From Polyangium jinanense (GTDB lineage: Bacteria; Myxococcota; Polyangia; Polyangiales; Polyangiaceae), in assembly GCF_028435365.1 (NCBI RefSeq), contig NZ_JAGTJJ010000002.1, positions 496,001-560,000 on the forward strand: DNA of 64,000 nucleotides, given 5' to 3'. The notes below the pieces were generated by a model. It did no database searches and was not told where the DNA came from. It was given only the letters and a program-made list of their open reading frames with translations. Positions within the stretch are counted from its first letter, which is position 1. Each line of letters opens with the position of its first letter. Below, piece after piece: positions 42,627 through 49,180 of this stretch. Position numbers and translations under genes: made by a program.

Positions 42627-44546
42627 ATGAGCCACGAAGAAGACCTCGCAAAGACCGACATCGAGGCCTACCTCGCGCGGAACGAGCGCAAGGAGCTCTT
42701 GCGCTTCCTCACGTGCGGGAACGTCGACGACGGCAAGAGCACGCTGATCGGCAGGCTCCTGCACGACACGAAGGGCATTTACGAGGACCAGCTCGCCGCG
42801 GTCGCCAAGGACAGCAAGGTCTTCGGCACGCAGGGCGGCGCGATCGACCTCGCCCTGCTCGTCGACGGCCTGAAGAGCGAGCGCGAGCAGGGGATCACGA
42901 TCGACGTCGCGTATCGGTATTTTTCGACGGCGCGGCGCAAGTACATCATCGCGGATACGCCCGGGCACGAGCAATACACGCGCAACATGGCCACAGGCGC
43001 GAGCACGGCCGAGCTCGCGGTGATCCTGATCGACGCGCGCAAGGGCGTGACGACGCAGACGAAGCGGCACGCGTTCATCACGAGCCTGCTCGGGATTCGC
43101 AAGGTCGTGGTGGCCGTGAACAAGATGGATCTCGTGGGGTATTCGCGGGAGGTCTTCGAGGAGATCCGGCGCGTATACCTCGATTTCGCGGGCCATTTGC
43201 CGGACCGGCATCACTGGTTCATCCCGATGAGCGCGCTCGTGGGCGACAACGTGGTCGAGAAGAGCGCGGCCATGCCCTGGTTCGAGGGCGAGCCATTGCT
43301 CGAATTGCTGGACACGGTGCCTCTCGACGAGGCGTCGAACACGGTGGACCTGCGGTTTCCGGTGCAATACGTGAACCGGCCGAGCCAGGAGTTCCGCGGG
43401 TTTGCTGGGACGATCGCCTCGGGCTCGGTGCGGGTCGGGGACGAGGTGGTGTCGCTGCCGTCCGGGCGCACGAGCAAGGTCGCGCGGATCGTGACGTGGG
43501 AGGGGGATCTCGCCGAGGCCTCGGCGCCGATGTCGGTGACGTTGACGCTCGAAGACGAGATCGACGCGAGCCGCGGCGATGTATTGTGTCACTCGGACAA
43601 CCGGCCCGAGATTTCGACGCGCGTGCTCGCGATGCTCGTGTGGATGGACGAGCGGCCGATGGTGCCGGGGCGCGAATATTGGATCAAGCACGGGCCCTTG
43701 CGCACGCCGGGCAGCGTGACGCGGATCGTGCACCGCGTGGACGTGAACACGCTGGAGAAGAGCGACGCGCCGGCGCTCGCGCTGAACGAGATTGGCCGCG
43801 TGGAGCTGCGCACGAGCCGGCCGCTTCTCTTCGACGCGTACACGAAGAATCGGGCGACGGGCGCGTTCATCGTGATCGACCGCGTGACGAATGGAACGGT
43901 CGGCGCCGGCATGATCGTCGAGAGCGGGGAGGGGCGCTGGGACGATCCGGCGCAAGGGAGGCTCACGCAGGCGGAGAGCGCGGTCACGGGCGAGGAGCGG
44001 GAAAAACGTTATGGGCAGCGGCCCACGACGATCCTGATCACGGGGCTCGCCGGGTCCGGAAAAACCAGCGTGGCGCGGGAGGTCGAGCGCAGGCTGTTCG
44101 ATCTCGGTCGCGCGGTCGCGGCGATCGACGGGCAGTCGATGCGGCACGGGATGAATCGGGACCTCGGCTTCTCCGCGTCGGACCGCTCGGAGAACCTGCG
44201 CCGCTCGATGGAGGTCGCAAAGCTCCTGAACGACGCGGGCCTCATCTGCGTGGCCTCGCTGGTCGCGCCCGAGGACGCCGTCCGCAAGCGTGCGCGCGAG
44301 CTCGTGGGCCCGGAGCGGTTTTTCCTGGTACACCTCGCCGCGCCGCTCGAATGGTGCCGGGAGGTCGATCGGAGCGGGATTTACCGCGACGCCGCGGCCG
44401 GCAAGGTGAAACACGTGCCGGGCCTCGATTTCCGGTACGAGCCGCCTGAAGATGCGGACCTCGTCCTGCCGAGCCACGAATGGAGCGTGGCCGAATGCGC
44501 CGAGAAAATCGTGCGGGAGCTCGAACGGCGCGGGCGGATCGTGTAG
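42627..44546 (+). CDS. cysNC: bifunctional CysN/CysC: sulfate adenylyltransferase subunit 1 and APS kinase
   Basis: 639 residues. Residues 1-445 are CysN, an EF-Tu-like GTPase: G1 GNVDDGKST (31-39), G3 [18 protein letters not shown]4 NKMD, G5 MSAL-type, then beta-barrel domains ([18 protein letters not shown]). Residues 455-639 are the APS kinase CysC: P-loop GLAGSGKTS (473-481), [58 protein letters not shown]. The DGQ at the usual DGD position occurs in a known sub-branch of fused kinases, so activity is still expected. The product makes APS and then PAPS, so this organism can supply sulfotransferases as well as reduce sulfate. Such fusions are known as NodQ/CysNC. Confidence 0.96.
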   Translation: MSHEEDLAKTDIEAYLARNERKELLRFLTCGNVDDGKSTLIGRLLHDTKGIYEDQLAAVAKDSKVFGTQGGAIDLALLVDGLKSEREQGITIDVAYRYFSTARRKYIIADTPGHEQYTRNMATGASTAELAVILIDARKGVTTQTKRHAFITSLLGIRKVVVAVNKMDLVGYSREVFEEIRRVYLDFAGHLPDRHHWFIPMSALVGDNVVEKSAAMPWFEGEPLLELLDTVPLDEASNTVDLRFPVQYVNRPSQEFRGFAGTIASGSVRVGDEVVSLPSGRTSKVARIVTWEGDLAEASAPMSVTLTLEDEIDASRGDVLCHSDNRPEISTRVLAMLVWMDERPMVPGREYWIKHGPLRTPGSVTRIVHRVDVNTLEKSDAPALALNEIGRVELRTSRPLLFDAYTKNRATGAFIVIDRVTNGTVGAGMIVESGEGRWDDPAQGRLTQAESAVTGEEREKRYGQRPTTILITGLAGSGKTSVAREVERRLFDLGRAVAAIDGQSMRHGMNRDLGFSASDRSENLRRSMEVAKLLNDAGLICVASLVAPEDAVRKRARELVGPERFFLVHLAAPLEWCREVDRSGIYRDAAAGKVKHVPGLDFRYEPPEDADLVLPSHEWSVAECAEKIVRELERRGRIV

Positions 44547-44598
44547 GCAGTAGCGGGTGGCTGGTCGCGGCCCCCGCGCTGTCCTATACACACGGCCC

Positions 44599-45492
44599 AT
44601 GTCGACCGCCGTCCTCGTCTCCTGCCACGGGACCGTCTCCCGCACCGCCGACATTCCCGCGTTTCTGAACAACATCCGCCGGGGCCGCCCGTCGCCGCCC
44701 GAGCTCGTCGCGGAGGTCACGCACCGGTTCGAGGTGATCGGCGGCTCGCCGCTCATGGCCATCACCGAGGCGCAGGCGCGCGCGCTCGAAGCCCGGCTCG
44801 GCATTCCGGTGGTCGTCTCGGGCCGGCTCTGGCATCCGTATCCGAGCGAGGTCCTGCCCGGGCTTGTCGCGAAGGGCGTGCGGACGGTCGTCTCGCTGCC
44901 GCTCGCGCCGCAATCGGTCGACGCGTATCACGGGCCCGTTCGCGAGGCCGCCGCGAGCCATCCGGAGCTCTCGATCCGCGCCGTGCCGGCCTGGGGCATG
45001 GAACCTTCGCTGATCGACGCGTTCGTCGAGACGATCGACGAGGCGCTCGCCGCCGCGGCCGCGGAGGAGCAAACGGCGGTGCCGATCGTCCTCTCGGCGC
45101 ACAGCCTGCCGCGCCGGGTGATCGCCATGGGGGACAAATACGAGGTGCAGTTTCGCGAAATGGCCGGCGCCGTGGCGGCGCGGTTCGAAGCGCGTGGTTT
45201 TTCCACGCGTATCGCCTTCCAGAGCCAGGGCGCGAGCGCCGAGCCGTGGCTCGGGCCGGATCTCGCCGAGACGTTCGCCGAGCTCGCGCAGAAGGGCGCC
45301 GGGTCCGTGCTCGTCGCCCCGATCGGGTTTCTCGCCGAGCACGTCGAGACGCTCTACGACCTCGACATCGAGGCGCCGAAGATCGCCGCGAAGGCGGGGC
45401 TCGGGCGGTTCTACCGGGCGAAGGCGGTGTGCGATCGGCCCCGGTTCATCGACGCGCTCGAGGCCGTCGTCCGGCGGGAGCTCGACCGGTAG
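44599..45492 (+). CDS. hemH: ferrochelatase
   Basis: 298 residues from ATG 44599. It inserts iron into protoporphyrin or coproporphyrin in the last steps of heme synthesis. Family features visible: LVSCHGTVSRTADIPAFLNNIRRGRPSP, in part, VIGGSPLMAITEAQARALEARL, the catalytic His168 in VLSAHSLPRRV, and Glu250 in PIGFLAEHVETLYDLDIEA. The length fits bacterial ferrochelatases of the 300-residue class. No good ribosome-binding site is seen; TATACA (44584-44589) ends about 10 bases before the ATG and might be a -10 element of a leaderless or nearly leaderless message, but no -35 box is convincing. It stands alone after cysNC. Heme supply fits the CxxCH proteins elsewhere in the window. Confidence 0.94.
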   Translation: MSTAVLVSCHGTVSRTADIPAFLNNIRRGRPSPPELVAEVTHRFEVIGGSPLMAITEAQARALEARLGIPVVVSGRLWHPYPSEVLPGLVAKGVRTVVSLPLAPQSVDAYHGPVREAAASHPELSIRAVPAWGMEPSLIDAFVETIDEALAAAAAEEQTAVPIVLSAHSLPRRVIAMGDKYEVQFREMAGAVAARFEARGFSTRIAFQSQGASAEPWLGPDLAETFAELAQKGAGSVLVAPIGFLAEHVETLYDLDIEAPKIAAKAGLGRFYRAKAVCDRPRFIDALEAVVRRELDR

Positions 45493-45630
45493 GGTTTGGC
45501 GGCGACAGCCACCCGGAAAACGTACATGACGAACGGTCGGGATCTTTGCATGCCTCCATGCTGCGGGGACTTGTCCCGCGTGGGGCTCCGCTGATAGTTC
45601 TCGATCTGTCACGACCGGAGGCCCGCACAG

Positions 45631-46230
45631 ATGGAACGCGAACGATCGATTCTCTTCCCGCGCGGCGCCCTCGCCGTTCTGGCAGGCGCAACCCTCGTCG
45701 GCACGACGTTGCTCGGACCCGACGCCCTCGCCGGAGGTTCGGCGCCACCCGACATCCGGGTGATCGAGGTGAAGGGCAGCGACACGCCGAAGGTCGTGGC
45801 GAAGGGCGTGATCGATCAGCCGCCCGAGAAGGTGTGGCAGGTGGTCTCCGAGTGCGCGAGTTACAAGAAGCGCATGCCGCGCATCGAGGCCTCGCGGCTC
45901 GTCAAGCAGGAAGGGAACAAGCACACCTGCGAGGTGACGATCGCGATGCCCTTCCCGCTGTCGAACCTGACGGCCGTGACCGAGGCCGTGCACGAGGTGA
46001 GCGACCAGGGCATGTCGCGGCGCTGGAAGCTTCTGCGCGGCGACTACAAGTTCAACCAGGGGAGCTGGGAGGTGAAGCCGCACGACGGCGGCAAGAAGAG
46101 CCTCGTCGTGTACACGGTGCACGCCGAGCCGAACACCGCCCTGCCCGGCTGGATCCGCGAAGCCGCCCAGAAGAAGGCGATCCCGGAGCTCTTCGAACGC
46201 GTCGGCGAGGAAGCGGCGAAGATGAAGTGA
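45631..46230 (+). CDS. exported SRPBCC (START-like) protein
   Basis: 199 residues. GGAGG at 45617-45621 precedes the ATG by nine bases. The N-terminus is a signal peptide (FPRGALAVLAGATLVGTTLLGPDALA). The mature part fits the SRPBCC/polyketide cyclase fold: VVAKGVIDQPPEKVWQVVSECASYKKRMPRIEASRL, quoted in part, EVTIAMPFPLSNLTAVTEAV, RRWKLLRGDYKFNQGSWEV, AEPNTALPGWIREAAQKKAIPELFERV. It probably binds a lipid or other hydrophobic ligand in the periplasm; proteins of this arrangement occur near lipid transport genes, but no partner is adjacent here. Its stop is followed at once by a G-rich run (46232-46270) and the hairpin at 46265-46301. Confidence 0.85.
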   Translation: MERERSILFPRGALAVLAGATLVGTTLLGPDALAGGSAPPDIRVIEVKGSDTPKVVAKGVIDQPPEKVWQVVSECASYKKRMPRIEASRLVKQEGNKHTCEVTIAMPFPLSNLTAVTEAVHEVSDQGMSRRWKLLRGDYKFNQGSWEVKPHDGGKKSLVVYTVHAEPNTALPGWIREAAQKKAIPELFERVGEEAAKMK

Positions 46231-46231
46231 T

Positions 46232-46301
46232 GGGCGGGGGTACGGTGGGCAAACCGGGGGGTTTGGGGGGCAGAGCGCAGCGTTAGCTGCGCGAGCCCCC
46301 C
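46232..46301. other. G-quadruplex-like run plus nested hairpin between convergent genes
   Basis: On the plus strand, G-tracts of 3, 5, 3, 6 and 6 lie at 46232-46234, 46236-46240, 46247-46249, 46256-46261 and 46265-46270 with loops of 1-6 bases. From 46265 a strong hairpin follows: GGGGGGC (46265-46271) pairs with GCCCCCC (46295-46301), and inside it GCGCAGC (46275-46281) pairs with GCTGCGC (46286-46292). The loop GTTA holds the TAA stop of the minus-strand gene. Likely a bidirectional end signal; no T-tract is seen on either side. Confidence 0.65.
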
Positions 46302-47224
46302 ATCGTGGAAGGCGCAAGCAGCGCGCAGCGACCGAGCAACCCTCGCTTCGGGTCGCGCAGCGCGTCACGCTCCGGCACGTCCTCCGCGGGCGCGAGCGCG
46401 AGGAAGCGGCGTTCTTCGAGGCGCAAGAGCCCTGCGTCGAGCGCGCTGCGTGACACCTCGGGCATGTGCGCGCGCAGTGCCGAGAGCGAGATGCCGCCCG
46501 CGGCGCGGTCCTCCGACTCCAGCGTGCCGAGCGCGTCGAGGATCCTCGCTTCCGCGTACGCCTCGGGGCCGAGCTGGCGCAGCGAGACCACGCGCTCGAT
46601 GTGCGCTGCGAGCACCTCGAGGTCCGCGTCCTCCATCGTCCATACGAGCTCCGCGACCGCGCGCGCCGTGCTCCGCGCGTGCGAGGCCGCCGGGTTTGGC
46701 GCCGGGCGCTTCAGGGCGAGGCGCGCGACGAACTGCTGCACGCGTCCCCAGATCGATGGCGAGGAAATGGGCGGCTCCTCGGAGGCCGGGATGGGGGTTT
46801 CGTCCCAGGACGCCACGGGTTCGTCCGTGCAGACCGCGCTTTCCCAGCCGAGGTCGGCGTAACGGGGCGGGGCGAGGGATTCGCCGAGGTGCGTGAAGCG
46901 GGCCGAGGGTAACGTCTTCCGATCATCCCGTATTGACAACCCGGCGAGCTCGGCGAGGGCCGTATCTTCGTCCTCGGAGTCGTCGAATGCCGGGGGAAAA
47001 ACGGGCTCGGCGGGTTCGTCGTCCCAGGCTTCCGCATCACCTTCGTATCGACCTTCCTCGTGCCCGAGCAGCGCCATCTCCCGTTCGTCCGGGCTCATGG
47101 CGCGTGTTGCGGGCCCGTCGCTCGACGCGACTTCGTCGGCGAAGAGCCCTTCCATCGCGCGCTTCGTTGGTGCGTCGTGGCGGGTGTCGGGCGGCTCGTC
47201 GTGGAGGAAGGGGTCGAAGGTCAT
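46283..47224 (-). CDS. hypothetical protein, acidic N-terminal half
   Basis: 313 residues. The first 165 are acidic and low in structure (HDEPPDTRHDAPTKRAMEGL, GHEEGRYEGDAEAWDDEPAE). The C-terminal 140 residues are helical: ARAVAELVWTMEDADLEVLAAHIERVVSLRQLGPEAYAEARILDAL (in part), then a possible winged-helix-like end (SLSALRAHMPEVSRSALDAGLLRLEERRFLALAP), which could bind DNA or protein. No family was recognised. The codon use looks like that of the neighbours. The stop lies in the loop of the hairpin at 46265-46301. The upstream side is the structured non-coding stretch 47225-47679. Confidence 0.65.
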   Translation of the reverse strand: MTFDPFLHDEPPDTRHDAPTKRAMEGLFADEVASSDGPATRAMSPDEREMALLGHEEGRYEGDAEAWDDEPAEPVFPPAFDDSEDEDTALAELAGLSIRDDRKTLPSARFTHLGESLAPPRYADLGWESAVCTDEPVASWDETPIPASEEPPISSPSIWGRVQQFVARLALKRPAPNPAASHARSTARAVAELVWTMEDADLEVLAAHIERVVSLRQLGPEAYAEARILDALGTLESEDRAAGGISLSALRAHMPEVSRSALDAGLLRLEERRFLALAPAEDVPERDALRDPKRGLLGRCALLAPSTMGGSRS

Positions 47225-47339
47225 GGCGTTTTACGGCGCGTTGGACGGGGCAAACCCCAAGAAGGTTTCACTGTCCCAAAGGCCGAGGCAACGAGACTCT
47301 TTCCGGCGTATGCACTTTTTGGTTTGGCCAGGTGCACAG

Positions 47340-47607
47340 GACCGAGTGATCGTGACCAGGGCGGTAGGACGGTTACGCCCTCCTGGGGCCTGCCCCTGGT
47401 CGGCCGCGGTACCCTTGCACGCGCGGATGTTTTGCCCAGACGCCGAGCGAAACTCGGACACCGCGGCCGACCAGGGGCACGAGGACCGGGGTCCTCGGAA
47501 GCCCCGGAGAGGCCTGCCCGGCGAGCGCCGATCAGACCTCCCCTGTTCCCCTACATGTGTTGGGAAGGCCATTCGTCCGAACGAAAGCGACGAGGCCGTT
47601 CTTTTTT
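47340..47607 (+). ncRNA. structured non-coding stretch, small-RNA candidate
   Basis: The 455-base gap 47225-47679 has no convincing gene. It holds AGGGCG/CGCCCT arms near 47358 and 47376, a perfect 20-bp inverted repeat (47391-47410 with 47460-47479), a CCGAG-CGAAA-CTCGG hairpin inside it (47443-47457), GAGGACC-GG-GGTCCTC (47481-47496), TTCGT-CCGA-ACGAA (47572-47585), and GAACG/CGTTC (47579-47583 with 47597-47601) directly before TTTTTT (47602-47607). The last is terminator-like on the plus strand only. No clear promoter was found, so the transcript is a guess. Confidence 0.25.
47391..47479. repeat. perfect 20-bp inverted repeat, 49-base spacer
   Basis: The arms TGCCCCTGGTCGGCCGCGGT (47391-47410) and its exact complement (47460-47479) enclose 49 bases, in which a smaller hairpin (47443-47457) is nested. 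No transposase or target duplication is next to it. Confidence 0.85.
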
Positions 47608-47679
47608 GGGGAAGGTGGCGCGGGGTTTCGTGCTCCAAACCACGTCGTGGCGCGGTGTGGAGCCGCCGCGTGGGAAGGA

Positions 47680-47913
47680 TTACTCGGAGCAGATGTACTG
47701 GATGGGGCAGGACTCGGCGATGGCACAGGTATCGCCGCACTCTTCGAAGCAGCTCAAGCACTGCTGGTAGGCGGCGTCGTTCACGCAGGCGGCCTTGGCG
47801 GTGCGTTCGAGGTCGCACTTGGTCTGGGCCTCCTCCGGCGAGTAGCCCCCGCAGGCGGCGAGGACGAGGCCAAGGAAGGAGGTGAGCACGAAGGTCTGGA
47901 GGGCGCGTCGCAT
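47680..47913 (-). CDS. small Cys-rich lipoprotein
   Basis: 77 residues from ATG 47913, with GAGGAG about 11 bases upstream. Lipobox: FLGLVLAACGG, so the mature protein is about 57 residues, with the lipid Cys and eight more Cys (KCDLERTAKAACVNDAAYQQ, CLSCFEECGDTC, ESCPIQYICSE), probably four disulfides. The spacing (C-x9-C, C-x2-C-x3-C-x3-C) is like other small secreted lipoproteins of myxobacteria whose role is unknown. It stands alone on the minus strand. Its downstream side is the structured stretch ending at 47607; its upstream side is a 189-base spacer with no recognisable element before the gene at 48103. Confidence 0.78.
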   Translation of the reverse strand: MRRALQTFVLTSFLGLVLAACGGYSPEEAQTKCDLERTAKAACVNDAAYQQCLSCFEECGDTCAIAESCPIQYICSE

Positions 47914-48102
47914 GATGAACTGAACTCCTCGGTGGTGGGGTCTCGCCCCCTCCTACCACGACTGCGGAGGCCGAGCGCAGGCGTTGCGTTCGGGAGGTGG
48001 GCGTCTCCGCGTCTACTTTGCTCGCCCACGCGTAGCGCAAGTCGGTATCTTTCCCCATCGGGGGGACAGGTTCACGGCACGTCTGGAAGGGTACGTCGAG
48101 GC

Positions 48103-48549
48103 ATGGTCAAGCCGGAGGTTCGGGAGGATTGGTTGCCGCTCCGGGCGGGAAGTCCACATCGTTATCGCTTCGAGGAGCCGGACCTCTTCTTTTTGGGCGA
48201 CGTGGGTGACGTCTCCGGCGCCGACATGGCGTGCATGTTCGACCTGGTGGAGGAGCTCGCGGCGCGCACGGGGCGGCGGCTCTTCTGGATCTCGGACATC
48301 TCGCGGCTCGGGCGGGTGAGCGAGGAGGCTGCGAAGCTCTCCATCCAGCGGGACGTCAAGCAGCTCTTGCGTGCGACGATCCTGTACGGGGGGAGCTTTC
48401 GTCAGCGTCTCCTGGCCAACATGGTGGCCAAGGCGCTGCTGGTCCTGAAGCCGAACCGGTCGAAGCGCCCCCTCTTTTTTTGCGCCACGGAGGCCGAAGC
48501 GCGGGCGATGGTCGAGGAGATGCGGCAAGAGGAGGGGAGCTCGTCGTAG
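48103..48549 (+). CDS. STAS/SEC14-like (SpoIIAA-like) protein
   Basis: 148 residues from ATG 48103; GGAAGGG lies at 48084-48090. The protein resembles SpoIIAA-like/STAS-SEC14 proteins that are numerous in myxobacteria: DLFFLGDVGDVSGADMACMFDLVEELAARTGRRLFWISDISRLGRVSEEA, quoted as the region about 27-76, then ILYGGSFRQRLLANMVAKALL and FFCATEAEARAMVEEMRQEE at the end. Usually these bind a lipid or act as an anti-anti-sigma-like switch; the phosphorylatable Ser of true anti-anti-sigma factors cannot be assigned. The double-CXXCG gene follows after 12 bases, so the two are likely co-transcribed. Confidence 0.78.
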   Translation: MVKPEVREDWLPLRAGSPHRYRFEEPDLFFLGDVGDVSGADMACMFDLVEELAARTGRRLFWISDISRLGRVSEEAAKLSIQRDVKQLLRATILYGGSFRQRLLANMVAKALLVLKPNRSKRPLFFCATEAEARAMVEEMRQEEGSSS

Positions 48550-48561
48550 ACTGGAAGGCGC

Positions 48562-49173
48562 ATGAAGTACTTCGTCCTGCTGAACAGCTCCGGGTCGAGC
48601 CATGAGACGGCGTTCGTCCCGCTCGAACCGCAGTTCAAAGAGGGGCTGACGTGCCCGGCGTGCGGGCGCGCGCTCACCGAAAAGGAATGGATCCCGCCGC
48701 TCCGGGCCGAGCTTTTCGCGCGCGGGGAGGGCCTCGGGGACGTGGCGTTCGGGCCGGGTCTCGATTTGCTGGTGTCCGAGCGATTCCTCGAAGCGTGGCG
48801 CGCTGAGAAGCTTTCGGGGCTGCATGGGCTGAAGGAGGTCGAGATCCGGAAGGTGCATCCGGAATCGGCCGCGCATTCCCGGTATCACCTCGCGCTCGCG
48901 GGATATGGGATGACGCAGATCGACCCGAAGCGGAGCCGCGTGGTGCGCGAGGGCGAGTCGGATTGCCTGCAATGCATGGGCGGCGCCGAGGTCACGCTCG
49001 TCGAGGGATTCACGATCGACGAGCCGACGTGGAGCGGCGAGGACGTGTTCGTCCCCTGGGGCTTCGGCGGCTGCCTCGTGGCAACCGAGCGGGTGCTCGC
49101 GATGCGCGACAAATATGGTTTGTCGAACGTGACGCTCGTGCCGACGGAGGCGTTCGTCTGGACGCGCGCATGA
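48562..49173 (+). CDS. double-CXXCG motif family protein
   Basis: 203 residues. It has CPACGRALTEKEW at 31-43 (first CXXCG) and CLQCMGGAEVTLVEGF near 134 (second CXXC, where the following Gly is one residue displaced), with a C-terminal half FVPWGFGGCLVATERVLAMRDKYGLSNVTLVPTEAF, seen in pieces, similar to the Myxococcus double-CXXCG paralogous family. Members of this family include SitI-type immunity proteins in M. xanthus. The four Cys probably bind zinc. No toxin gene is adjacent; the neighbour is a STAS/SEC14-like gene. Immunity is therefore only one possibility. It converges on ligD with a gap of 7 bases. Confidence 0.72.
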   Translation: MKYFVLLNSSGSSHETAFVPLEPQFKEGLTCPACGRALTEKEWIPPLRAELFARGEGLGDVAFGPGLDLLVSERFLEAWRAEKLSGLHGLKEVEIRKVHPESAAHSRYHLALAGYGMTQIDPKRSRVVREGESDCLQCMGGAEVTLVEGFTIDEPTWSGEDVFVPWGFGGCLVATERVLAMRDKYGLSNVTLVPTEAFVWTRA

Positions 49174-49180
49174 AGGCGGG

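Noticed and set aside
42627..44546. DGQ instead of DGD in the APS kinase part as a sign of inactivation
   Set aside because: The same change is known in a branch of fused kinases whose other motifs are conserved, as here, so it is probably normal.
47391..47479. The 20-bp inverted repeat as the ends of an insertion sequence
   Set aside because: Only 49 bases lie between the arms, no transposase gene is present and no target duplication flanks it. A MITE-like element is not excluded but has no further support.
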